Source: Anaerolineales bacterium UBA2029
GTDB lineage: Bacteria > Chloroflexota > Anaerolineae > Aggregatilineales > Aggregatilineaceae
Direction of reading: 5' to 3'
Assembly (NCBI GenBank): GCA_002332795.1
Contig: DDBP01000321.1
Span: forward strand, 1-6,384
Length of the DNA stretch: 6,384 bases
Each line of letters opens with the position of its first letter. Within the stretch, counting starts at the first letter, position 1. A program made the translations under genes and the position numbers. This document shows positions 1 to 6,384 of this stretch, one piece after another. A model generated the notes under the pieces. The model was not told where the DNA came from, did no database searches, and was given only the letters and a program-made list of their open reading frames with translations.

Positions 1-1136
1 GAGAGAGCCAGACTGCGCGAGATCACTCGCCCTTTTGTTGATCGTCTGTGTCGCTGCATCAGGGCGAGTGTTCCCCCTACGCCGTAGAGCAGAAACGCGG
101 ACAGTGTGGGGATAAGGTAGCGTCCGTGCTGGTAGTTGGCAGGGAGTCGCCAGGCGTAGACGGCGATGTGTGCGGTTGCCCAGGCGAGCGGCAGTGTGTG
201 TGCAGGGTGTAGGCGGGTGTGCTTGAGAAGTTGCGCTGTGGTGGGTAGGGTGCTTGGCAGGAGTGTGGTCAGGTTGCTGGCTAAAAGGGGAATGACTATA
301 CGAAATAATCGCTCTGGCAACGACCATTCCTCGCCGATCGGCGCATATTCCGCTTGCTTGGCGGCTGCCGTATCCGGCAGCAAAGTGCCGTTTACCTGCC
401 AGTTCCACAGCATAGCGGGGCCGCACATCAGGAGCCAGCCTGCCAGCAGCCCTCCTCCCCAGGCTGCGAGCATCGGCAAGCGCGCCCGCGCTGCGCGCCC
501 GTGAGCCAGCAACAGGCTGAGAGCAGCCAGACTAACTAGAATCACCCCCTCTGGGCGGGTCAGGGTTAGCGCCGCGCCGATCAACCCGGCGCGAAAGCCG
601 CGCAGCAGAGCCGTGCCCTGCGATGACGCATCCCCGGTAAGCTGCTCTGCATCTATCCAGGTTACCCAAATCGTCGCCAGGGCCAGCGCTGTGAAGAGCA
701 TCGTCTCCATCCCAGACGCTGCCGCCCATACATAGTGCCAGGACAATACGGTGAAAACGCCCGTCCACAGGCGCACGCCAGGCACTCCCGGCCACAGCCG
801 TCCGGCCAAACGAGCGTTGAGACTGCCCGCCAGCCACAGCGCCACGACTCCCAGGCCAAACGTCCAAACGAAGTGCGAAATTCCCACAATATAGGCAGGC
901 GTGAGCAAGAGTGTGAACAGGGGAGCCGTCGAGGCGCTGCTCACCTGTCCGGGCACGAATGCCCACTGACCAGTACGAGCCAGGTTGCGGGCATACGTCT
1001 GATGAATCCAGGCATCGTCCAGCGGATATCCTACCTCATTCAGCCTGGCGGCTTCGCTCACGTACACCAGCACGCTGACCAGCGCCAGCAGACCCAGCAG
1101 CAAATCGAGACGAGAAATCGTGATACGGCGTTTCAC
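1..1136 (-). CDS. GT-C membrane glycosyltransferase, AftB-like motif set, N-terminal part
   Basis: I translated this frame by hand: 378 codons from GTG at 1136 to the left edge with no stop, so the C-terminus is outside the window. A membrane segment at about 10-30 is followed by LDDAWIHQTYARNL (39-52), with the D40-D41 pair. Next are FVPGQ (60-64) and SSASTAPLFTLLL (66-78), then ASGMETMLF (140-148), LTRPEGV (192-198), NGTLLPDTAAKQAEY (249-263, external loop) and HGRYLIP (337-343). This ordered set (DDA-I-RYA-NL, NPGE-like, GMET, TRPEG, RY-x-P) is one I recognise from a GT-C family that includes mycobacterial arabinofuranosyltransferase AftB and many uncharacterised bacterial proteins. Arabinose specificity must not be inferred. 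The start is GTG in a GTGA overlap with the upstream stop. Relatives are often around 450-600 aa, so perhaps 100-200 residues are missing. Other frames here give only short, uncharacteristic open frames. Confidence 0.88.
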   Translation of the reverse strand, partial: MKRRITISRLDLLLGLLALVSVLVYVSEAARLNEVGYPLDDAWIHQTYARNLARTGQWAFVPGQVSSASTAPLFTLLLTPAYIVGISHFVWTFGLGVVALWLAGSLNARLAGRLWPGVPGVRLWTGVFTVLSWHYVWAAASGMETMLFTALALATIWVTWIDAEQLTGDASSQGTALLRGFRAGLIGAALTLTRPEGVILVSLAALSLLLAHGRAARARLPMLAAWGGGLLAGWLLMCGPAMLWNWQVNGTLLPDTAAAKQAEYAPIGEEWSLPERLFRIVIPLLASNLTTLLPSTLPTTAQLLKHTRLHPAHTLPLAWATAHIAVYAWRLPANYQHGRYLIPTLSAFLLYGVGGTLALMQRHRRSTKGRVISRSLAL

Positions 1137-2698
1137 GGGGCGCTGTCTCCCTGCTGAATAGCAAAGAGCAACCAGTCATCTTCCGGATCGGCGGTCTCCG
1201 TCCCCTCGTGAAAGAGTAACTGCAGATAGGGGCGCGTTTCCTGTCCCAGAAACAGTCCTGTGAATGGGGCCGTGCGGTCAACGTCCAATCGCAGATGCGT
1301 CACACCGTAGCGCGCCGCGATCTCCGGCACTACATCTGGGCTGGCGTCAGGGACAACCACCCCAGCCAGGCCGGTGTGATAGTAAAGCGCAGGTGGATCG
1401 TTGATCATCACAACCGCGTCCACAGGCAGCATCGCGCGCAATTCTTTGTAATTCTCCGCATTGGTGTTCCAATCGCCCAACCGACTCTGCAACAGGCCCA
1501 CCGAGAGAGAGAAAGCCAGTATCACGGTCGCAACGGAGAACACACGCCGCGCCTCGGTGTAGCGCCATCGGCGACGACGCGCTGCCCAGGCCACGGCTGT
1601 TTCCAACCCAACTGGCGTCACGGCTGCCCAGAACGGCATCAGCGCCGCCGCAGAGTGGAACAATCCACCCCGGTAACCCGGAAAAGCAAAGACAAAGGTC
1701 ATGATCAGGTGCAAGAGCGTCGCGTAGACAGCGAAGCAGCGTACAGAGGCTTTCCCACGCAGTCGCCACGCCCCTAGCAGCGCCAGCGGCCCCAGTACCA
1801 CCCAGGTCTCGACCGCCACCAGCGTGCCGAAATTGTTCAGCAGTGCCGTCCAGCGCGAACGCAATATCGGCCCGATGCCCCAGGCGAGGAAGTCAGCGGG
1901 CGAAGAACCAGGGGGATAGCGCACCAGATCGTCGTAACTGCGCATCCAGATGGTATCAGCGCCCCCCAGCGGCAATGGCGTGCCCAGGGCCGACACGTTG
2001 CGCACGAACCATGGCACCATGACCAGCAGGTAAACCAGTACCGCGCCAACGGCATTCCGTGCCACCGCCCGCCAGCCACCTGTCTCGCGTTGTGTCAGGG
2101 CTGCTCCAAGAGCAATGAGTAGCAACAGCGCCCCGTCGGCGCGCGTCAGATGCGCCAGCCCGCTCAAAGCGCCTGCCAGGGCATACCAGCGTGTCTGGCC
2201 CCTCTCTAGCGCCCTGGCCATACTGAGGAGGGCCAGAGCGCCAATCAGTCCATAGAGCGCGAACGTGTCCGTTGTCACCCAGAATGGCACATAGAAGCCA
2301 CTGAACAGCAACAACAACCCTGCCAGCCAGCCATGCCTGGCCGTGCCGCCCAGCCTTCGCCCCATCCCGAATGCCAGGAGCACAAGCCCTGTGTAGCACA
2401 ACAGGGACGGAAGCTGTGCAGCGCGAAACGTCGTGCCGAATAAGGTCATGCTCAGAGCAACCACCAGCGATTCCAAGGGCATCCAGTAGGTATGACTGGG
2501 GCCAGGCAGGTGATCTGGTGCGTTGAAATACGTCCACAGGTAAGGATCGGTCAGCCCCTGCCCTTCGACCAAACGTCTGGCGGCGTTGAAGTAGTAGTAC
2601 GCATCCGTGTATCCTGGCTGCGACAGCATGAACGCCACCGAGGTCGCCCAGGCCAGCGCCAACAGAGTGATCAGCGCATACTGCTGGCGGACAGACAT
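1133..2698 (-). CDS. GT39-like membrane glycosyltransferase with soluble C-terminal domain
   Basis: Complete, 521 aa from the ATG at 2698. The frame stays open upstream to an ATG at 3106, but those 136 codons overlap the preceding gene in another frame and give an Arg/Asp-rich sequence unlike a membrane protein. After a membrane segment at about 7-25 comes GYTDAYYYFNAARRL (29-43), with D32 as the likely catalytic acid of the first external loop. HTYWMPLES (69-77), TTDTFALYG (142-150), HLTRADG (183-189), PWFVRN (229-234) and FPGYRGGLFHS (339-349) follow. About ten membrane segments end near residue 403. The last 115 or so residues are soluble, probably extracytoplasmic. Compared with classical PMT/ArnT proteins the first loop lacks the D-E pair and has a single D, so it is a divergent GT39/PMT_2-type protein. 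The TGA stop overlaps the next gene's GTG start (GTGA, 1136-1133). The substrate is unknown. Confidence 0.88.
   Translation of the reverse strand: MSVRQQYALITLLALAWATSVAFMLSQPGYTDAYYYFNAARRLVEGQGLTDPYLWTYFNAPDHLPGPSHTYWMPLESLVVALSMTLFGTTFRAAQLPSLLCYTGLVLLAFGMGRRLGGTARHGWLAGLLLLFSGFYVPFWVTTDTFALYGLIGALALLSMARALERGQTRWYALAGALSGLAHLTRADGALLLLIALGAALTQRETGGWRAVARNAVGAVLVYLLVMVPWFVRNVSALGTPLPLGGADTIWMRSYDDLVRYPPGSSPADFLAWGIGPILRSRWTALLNNFGTLVAVETWVVLGPLALLGAWRLRGKASVRCFAVYATLLHLIMTFVFAFPGYRGGLFHSAAALMPFWAAVTPVGLETAVAWAARRRRWRYTEARRVFSVATVILAFSLSVGLLQSRLGDWNTNAENYKELRAMLPVDAVVMINDPPALYYHTGLAGVVVPDASPDVVPEIAARYGVTHLRLDVDRTAPFTGLFLGQETRPYLQLLFHEGTETADPEDDWLLFAIQQGDSAP
1147..1152 (-). promoter_or_regulatory. 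Ribosome binding site for the GTG start at 1136
   Basis: AGGGAG on the minus strand lies 10 nt before GTG at 1136, inside the last codons of the upstream gene. The spacing is slightly long but acceptable, and the four-base GTGA stop/start overlap favours re-initiation here. Confidence 0.45.
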
Positions 2699-3948
2699 CA
2701 CGCCTTGCTCCCCGGAATCAGGGCAGAGGGGGTCCGCCACCACACTCTGCGCGTCAGCCACAGCGCCAGTAAAATCCCGAAAGGTACGGGCAGGTACACC
2801 GATGGATGTTCGAAGCGCCCCTCTACGGTCAAGACGAAATGTACCCAGGGCAAGACGAGCGACCCCACCAGGATGAGTGCGATCCATCGCCTGCCACGCC
2901 TGCCCTGCTGAGCCAGTTGTTTCAGGAAGAACACCAGCGGGATGGTGAAGACGACGAAGTGCGGCGTCGCCGTGCGCACGGCAGATAGATGAGTGACGGT
3001 CAAAGTGAGCATCACCGTCCAGTCGAGCCACTCCATCCGCCTTTGCCACAGCACCCGATACCATGCCCAGCCCAGGAACGCCCACAATAGCGCGGTGACG
3101 CTCCATTCCCCTGCTTTTCCTAACCCCAAATAGTAGTCCATCACGATCCAGATGGGAGCGCCGATGGCGGTATAGGACGGGTACAGGCGCACCTGCTCAA
3201 CCCATTCTCCCAGCCACGAGGGTAGCAGGACAAAGCTCGCTCCCACCAGCACGCCGAACGTCGCCAGGAAAGCGCCAACGAATCGCCAGCGTTTCAGCGT
3301 CAGCCCTAGCAGAAGCAAGAACGGCACCAGCAAGAAGCTCATCTGCGGCTTGATAGTAGAAAGAGCCAGCGCCCCACCGGCCAGGCGATCACGCCCGCGC
3401 GCCAGCCCCCACAGCGCGACTACCTGGCACAGGTAGACCAGGTGCCCAGGTTGTCCCAGAAACAGGCCGCGCGCCGCATAGTAATTGGCGATGGACCACA
3501 ACAGCAGAGCTGCCCAGAGCCACGGCTGAGGACGCCAGCGATACAGATCGAACAGCAGCAACAGTGCCGCGATCAGGCAGACTTCGAGTGCCACCATCCA
3601 GATGGCCGAGGCCCAGGCATAGGGCACGAAGACCAGGGGCCACAACAAGAAGACTGTGTAGAAGGGATAGGCGAAATAGCCAGGGTCTTCTTCGGGCGTG
3701 GCCATCCGACCGTAGATTCGCTGCTGAATGTGGGCGCTGGCCTGATCGCCATAGGGGTCCAGCCCATCTCGCCAATACGAACGCGCGCCTTCCCAACGCG
3801 ACATGAAGTCATTGTGCCCAGGATACGGTGCAGTGAGCACCTGATGAGTCACCACCACGTTGGCGCCCAGCACCAGCAGCAAGACCGCCGCCAGGATGCC
3901 CGCTCGTTTCCAATGGCCTGCCAGGGTGCCAGTTCGCGTTGCCACCAT
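2698..3948 (-). CDS. GT87/DUF2029-like membrane glycosyltransferase
   Basis: Complete, 416 aa, the usual size for GT87/DUF2029 proteins. After a membrane segment at about 17-35 comes an external loop with HNDFMSRWEGAR (45-56; D47 is the likely acidic catalytic residue) and GLDPYG (62-67). These match the 'D-F...Y...A...G.DPY' start of the family. Further motifs are YPFYTVFLLWPL (94-105), GQPGHLVYL (165-173) and the hydrophilic STIKPQ (197-202), the strongest GT87-type signature here, then ATPHFVVF (327-334). About nine to ten membrane segments are apparent. Characterised GT87 members are polyprenyl-phosphate-mannose-dependent mannosyltransferases; the sugar and acceptor here cannot be assigned. 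ATG at 3948 is supported by nearby G-rich ribosome-binding sequence. Its TGA stop shares one base with the next gene's ATG (TGATG at 2700-2696). It appears to be the same general type as the truncated gene at the right edge, though clearly not a recent duplicate. Confidence 0.9.
   Translation of the reverse strand: MVATRTGTLAGHWKRAGILAAVLLLVLGANVVVTHQVLTAPYPGHNDFMSRWEGARSYWRDGLDPYGDQASAHIQQRIYGRMATPEEDPGYFAYPFYTVFLLWPLVFVPYAWASAIWMVALEVCLIAALLLLFDLYRWRPQPWLWAALLLWSIANYYAARGLFLGQPGHLVYLCQVVALWGLARGRDRLAGGALALSTIKPQMSFLLVPFLLLLGLTLKRWRFVGAFLATFGVLVGASFVLLPSWLGEWVEQVRLYPSYTAIGAPIWIVMDYYLGLGKAGEWSVTALLWAFLGWAWYRVLWQRRMEWLDWTVMLTLTVTHLSAVRTATPHFVVFTIPLVFFLKQLAQQGRRGRRWIALILVGSLVLPWVHFVLTVEGRFEHPSVYLPVPFGILLALWLTRRVWWRTPSALIPGSKA
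2708..2713 (-). promoter_or_regulatory. Ribosome binding site supporting the ATG at 2698
   Basis: GGGGAG on the minus strand lies 9 nt before the ATG at 2698, within the last codons of the upstream gene. With the TGATG stop/start overlap it argues for initiation at 2698 and against the upstream in-frame ATG at 3106, which would overlap a strongly conserved gene by about 400 nt. Confidence 0.55.
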
Positions 3949-3954
3949 GAACGT

Positions 3955-3965
3955 TCCCGCCCCTC
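3955..3965 (-). promoter_or_regulatory. Ribosome binding site in the 15-nt gap
   Basis: On the minus strand the end of the upstream TGA stop runs into a G-rich stretch containing GAGGGG (3965-3960) and GGGA (3958-3955). They lie 11 and 6 nt before the ATG at 3948. This is the only intergenic DNA in the window and leaves no room for a promoter or terminator. Confidence 0.45.
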
Positions 3966-5550
3966 AATCGCACACGGCCTGTTTTGCCACTTCGTCCGGC
4001 TCGACGAATTGATAGACCAGCAGATCATGAAATGCTGTCGTGCCTCGCAGCGTGTAGTGCTGTCGTAACCAGCCGAGCGAATCATAGCGGACGTAGTCGG
4101 CCTTTTCGGCGATCAAGTCGCCCATCTCCTCCTCCAGACGATCGAAGGCGATATACCACACTCGCGGCGCTCCCCGCGCCGCCTCGGCTACGCAGGCATC
4201 GGCTAGCGCATCCAACACCCGTTGTGTTGGCACGGCCAGCGTGTCGGAGCCAGAGCCAGGAATATCGCGCACATACCGTTGCGCCACGTCACGGCCATAA
4301 TATAGCATAGGCAGCGCGGTGATCTTGTTGCCGTGAACCACTACATCGCCCTCGGACAGGTGCGTACGCAAATAGACCACAGCCCGGTCGAAAGGCGGAG
4401 TGGGGAACCTGTCCCAGGTATAGTGTGTGACGAGACCAAATACGATCACCGTCCCCCAACCCGCACCGAGTATCACCCTGATCGCGAACGGAAGGCGCGA
4501 GCGGGTGAACAGCCACGCCAGAGCGATGTAGAACATCACCGCCGAGGGCAGCAGCGCCCGCGGCAGAAACACTGGCTGAAGCAGATGTGACGCAGCCCAC
4601 ATGAAGATCATCGGTGCCAGCGCCAGCCACAAGGCCCAGTCAACAGCCAGGCGCTCCTGAGAAACTCGTGGGAGCACACGACGTGCTCGCCGCCATTCCA
4701 GTCCGGCGAAGACGAGCAGCACCGCTGCCAGCAAAAAGGTCGGCAGCCACCACGTCGGCGTGAAGTCGAGGTTGACCGAGACAAACGAACGCAGGGCCAG
4801 CCACAGATGCAGTATGTTGGGGCGTTCCACCCAGTACTGGCGCAGCTTGCCCATCTGCGCGGGCAGATGCACCAGCCACGGCAGGTAGATCAACAGCGCC
4901 ACCAGCCCTGCCCCAGTCATCCAGAACGAGCGTTGCCGCTCACGCCGCAATAGCGGCACGAGACCAAGCGCCAGCAAGTAGAATGCTGCCAGTTGCTGGA
5001 CATACATGCTCACGCCCGCCAGGGTACCGACGAGCAGCCACCACCCCGCCCGGTTACGGCGCCACGCACGCCAGCAAGCCCAGGTGCTCGCCGTCAGCGT
5101 CAAAGCGAGCAAGGCGTACATGCGCGTCTCCTGTGAGTACTGCACGTGAAAAGGGGCAACCGCGATGATCACTCCGGCGGCGCGCGCCGTTCTTTCGCCA
5201 AACCAGTCGTGCGCCAGCCTGTAGACAAACCCCACCGTCAGCAGTCCGAGTAAGACGCTCAGCAACCGCACCGCCACTACCGATTGCCCGGCGGCGCGCA
5301 TCCATCCATGCAACAGGCTGTAGTACAGCAACGGGTGCACATCCGCAGCCGAACCTTCAGCCGCGGTGAGCGTGCCCTCGCGCATGGCGCTCAGCCCTTT
5401 CTCGGCGAACAGCACTGCGAAGGCCTCATCATACCACAGCGTGCGCCCGCCCAGATTGATCAGGCGCAGGCCGAAAGCCAGCCATAAGATCGGCACCACA
5501 TGGATCAATATGCGCAGTCGCAGCGTGCGCCTAGATCGTCCCACCGCCAA
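3964..5550 (-). CDS. GT39/PMT-like (ArnT-type) membrane glycosyltransferase
   Basis: Complete, 528 aa, typical for the PMT_2/GT39-like group. Conserved elements appear in the expected order. A membrane segment at about 13-33 is followed by LWYDEAF (38-44), whose D41-E42 pair matches the catalytic or metal-binding acidic pair of the first external loop. Then come DVHPLLYY (70-77), YSQETRMYAL (138-147) and FLPRALLPS (328-336), with many hydrophobic segments between. After the last membrane segment (about 356-376) there is a soluble tail of about 150 residues. Known family members transfer sugars from polyprenyl-phosphate donors on the external membrane face to lipid or protein acceptors; the substrate here is unknown. 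The TTG start is chosen from the AGGA site 7 nt upstream and an in-frame stop just before it. It overlaps the upstream gene by 20 nt and is followed after 15 nt by the next gene. Residue 332 is Ala where relatives usually have Tyr (RYLLP). It is not specifically ArnT. Confidence 0.9.
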   Translation of the reverse strand: MAVGRSRRTLRLRILIHVVPILWLAFGLRLINLGGRTLWYDEAFAVLFAEKGLSAMREGTLTAAEGSAADVHPLLYYSLLHGWMRAAGQSVVAVRLLSVLLGLLTVGFVYRLAHDWFGERTARAAGVIIAVAPFHVQYSQETRMYALLALTLTASTWACWRAWRRNRAGWWLLVGTLAGVSMYVQQLAAFYLLALGLVPLLRRERQRSFWMTGAGLVALLIYLPWLVHLPAQMGKLRQYWVERPNILHLWLALRSFVSVNLDFTPTWWLPTFLLAAVLLVFAGLEWRRARRVLPRVSQERLAVDWALWLALAPMIFMWAASHLLQPVFLPRALLPSAVMFYIALAWLFTRSRLPFAIRVILGAGWGTVIVFGLVTHYTWDRFPTPPFDRAVVYLRTHLSEGDVVVHGNKITALPMLYYGRDVAQRYVRDIPGSGSDTLAVPTQRVLDALADACVAEAARGAPRVWYIAFDRLEEEMGDLIAEKADYVRYDSLGWLRQHYTLRGTTAFHDLLVYQFVEPDEVAKQAVCD

Positions 5551-6384
5551 GTCGCTTTCCTAAGGCCACCACGATGCCAGCCAGTATGCCGGTCCGCGCC
5601 AGCACCAGCAATCCGTAGGTAGGGCGTAGAGTACCACTGATAGCTCCCCCTGTTTCCGCCGTGCGCATGAACAGACCCGGATACTCGATGAATGCGCCCC
5701 AGGCCAGCGCCACGCACACCATCACTCCCTCGCGGTGCGGGAAGTTGAGCAAAATCAAGGGGGACAGCACCACCAGCCATTGCGGACTCCAGCCCTGCGC
5801 CCACAGATAGAACAGGATCACTGTCGCGCTGAAAAAGGCAGCGATTGCTTGCTCGTCCCGACCGCCTGCACGCCGCCATAACCAGATTCCCGGCACAGCC
5901 AGGAGCGCGGTGCGCGCCCATACCGGCACGGCTGTTTTCCCTGTCGCCCCAAAAGCGGTATCTGCGTCGCTCCGATCCTCCGGTGCGACAAACAGCCCCG
6001 TCTTCCAGTTCCCGTCGAGCAAGGCCCACACAGTCTGATAGGACGCCTTGTGGAACTGAGCCGCCAGCGACGCATAGGCCATCCTGCCGCCCCACCCCCA
6101 TAACAACCCCGCCACCAATATCAGCGCCACCGCGACCATAGCGGTGAAGCGCCATGCCCGGCGTACCGGCCAGAAGCGCCATACGGCGAACAGAATCAGT
6201 AAGGGCACGTATTTGGTCAGGGCACCAGCCACGGTGATCAGGGCGGATGCCCCAAGGCGATTGTTCAGCAGCCACCATAGCGCGAGCAACAGCATCAGCG
6301 CCACCAGCGGTTCGAAAGTCCACCAGGGGACGATCGCCGGCGCTGCCAGCAGTGCATAGGCCCAGGCCAGCGCCATGCCTGTCT
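5531..6384 (-). CDS. GT87/DUF2029-like membrane glycosyltransferase, C-terminal part
   Basis: The reading frame is open to the right edge, so the N-terminus lies outside the window; 283 codons are visible, ending at TAG (5533-5531). A Met at 6376 is probably internal, because the open frame continues upstream of it and the visible part lacks the first-loop acidic motif expected in a GT-C enzyme. Residue numbers here count from that Met. The protein is strongly hydrophobic, with roughly seven or eight membrane segments. Recognisable patches are ALTKYVP (52-58), which resembles the 'hydrophobic-K-x-x-P' motif of polyprenol-phosphate-dependent GT87/DUF2029 mannosyltransferases, and GWSPQW (195-200), a patch I associate with bacterial GT-C proteins. 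A polar, probably extracytoplasmic loop lies at about 121-150. The inferred role is transfer of a sugar from a lipid-phosphate donor on the outer membrane face; donor and acceptor are unknown. It overlaps the next gene by 20 nt. Another GT-C family is possible. Confidence 0.82.
   Translation of the reverse strand, partial: TGMALAWAYALLAAPAIVPWWTFEPLVALMLLLALWWLLNNRLGASALITVAGALTKYVPLLILFAVWRFWPVRRAWRFTAMVAVALILVAGLLWGWGGRMAYASLAAQFHKASYQTVWALLDGNWKTGLFVAPEDRSDADTAFGATGKTAVPVWARTALLAVPGIWLWRRAGGRDEQAIAAFFSATVILFYLWAQGWSPQWLVVLSPLILLNFPHREGVMVCVALAWGAFIEYPGLFMRTAETGGAISGTLRPTYGLLVLARTGILAGIVVALGKRLGGGTI
5558..5561 (-). promoter_or_regulatory. Ribosome binding site deciding a TTG start
   Basis: AGGA on the minus strand sits 7 nt before the TTG at 5550. 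In this frame an in-frame TAG (5562-5560) lies just upstream, so no earlier start is possible. The next candidate, GTG at 5544, would have a poorer 13-nt spacing. The site lies inside the last codons of the upstream gene, as expected for coupled translation. Confidence 0.6.

Noticed and set aside
190..222. GT-rich, repeat-like stretch on the plus strand
   Set aside because: It is imperfect, short and in frame within the left-edge gene, where it encodes a plausible loop rich in His, Thr and Leu. It is not a true tandem repeat.
532..966. 144-codon minus-strand open frame
   Set aside because: It is in a different frame from the motif-bearing 378-codon frame that covers the same DNA, and its Arg/Gly/Asp-rich product has no membrane character.
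735..1157. 140-codon open frame on the plus strand, with 166-504 plus strand nearby
   Set aside because: Both lie opposite the well-supported GTG-start gene at 1136-1 and have low-complexity, Arg/Gln/Ser-rich translations with no domain.
1502..1514. GA-rich run on the plus strand resembling a simple repeat
   Set aside because: It is only about 13 nt of (GA)n-like sequence inside the coding region, encoding a Phe-Ser-Leu-Ser membrane stretch; there is no sign of a regulatory or phase-variable tract.
1956..2537. 193-codon minus-strand open frame
   Set aside because: It overlaps the 521-aa gene in another frame. The translation has no motifs, while the overlapping frame carries the GT-C motifs HTYWMPLES and HLTRADG.
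3442..4068. 208-codon open frame on the plus strand
   Set aside because: It lies antisense to two genes with clear GT motifs, is rich in Arg/Gln/Pro/His without a recognisable domain, and crosses the junction between them. It is typical antisense shadow in GC-rich DNA.
5933..5956. AFGATGKT in the right-edge protein matches the Walker A pattern [AG]xxxxGK[ST]
   Set aside because: It lies in a loop between membrane segments, probably extracytoplasmic, with no Walker B motif or P-loop fold around it. The pattern is loose and a chance match is likely.
5505..6323. 272-codon minus-strand open frame
   Set aside because: It is a shadow of the right-edge gene in another frame. The product is Gly/Arg/Ala-rich without membrane segments, whereas the chosen frame is a clean multi-pass membrane protein.

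Overview
This is a fully coding stretch of a GC-rich bacterial chromosome. It holds five consecutive genes, all on the minus strand and therefore read from right to left. Three are complete and one runs off each edge. All five encode large multi-pass membrane proteins that look like GT-C-type, lipid-linked-sugar-dependent glycosyltransferases. The closest resemblance I recognise, from motif memory only, is to the many uncharacterised 'glycosyltransferase family 39 / family 87-like' proteins of Chloroflexota such as Anaerolineae. The phylum assignment is a moderate-confidence inference; no rRNA, tRNA or marker gene is present.

Layout in transcription order: (A) 6384-5531, C-terminal part of a GT87/DUF2029-like protein; (B) 5550-3964, complete PMT/ArnT-like (GT39) protein of 528 aa with a TTG start; (C) 3948-2698, complete GT87-like protein of 416 aa; (D) 2698-1133, complete GT39-like protein of 521 aa; (E) 1136-1, N-terminal 378 aa of a GT-C protein with the 'DDAW...GMET...TRPEG...RYLIP' signature, starting with GTG. 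Gene E is easy to miss because it has no ATG start and no stop inside the window. Gene D lies inside a same-strand open frame that could start at 3106, but the real start is almost certainly the ATG at 2698.

The junctions are very tight: 20-nt overlap (A/B), 15-nt gap (B/C), TGATG one-base overlap (C/D) and GTGA four-base overlap (D/E). This indicates one polycistronic unit with translational coupling. I see no promoter, terminator, RNA gene, repeat, mobile element or CRISPR array; the longest non-coding stretch is 15 nt.

Working together, the proteins could add successive sugars from polyprenyl-phosphate donors to a cell-surface glycan or glycolipid on the outer face of the membrane. The substrates cannot be read from sequence. 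No soluble nucleotide-sugar glycosyltransferase, flippase or polyprenyl-phosphate sugar synthase lies in the window. The most notable feature is the density and alternation of divergent GT-C types (87-39-87-39-AftB-like). It is an interesting uncharacterised envelope locus, but I see no evidence of a radically new system.
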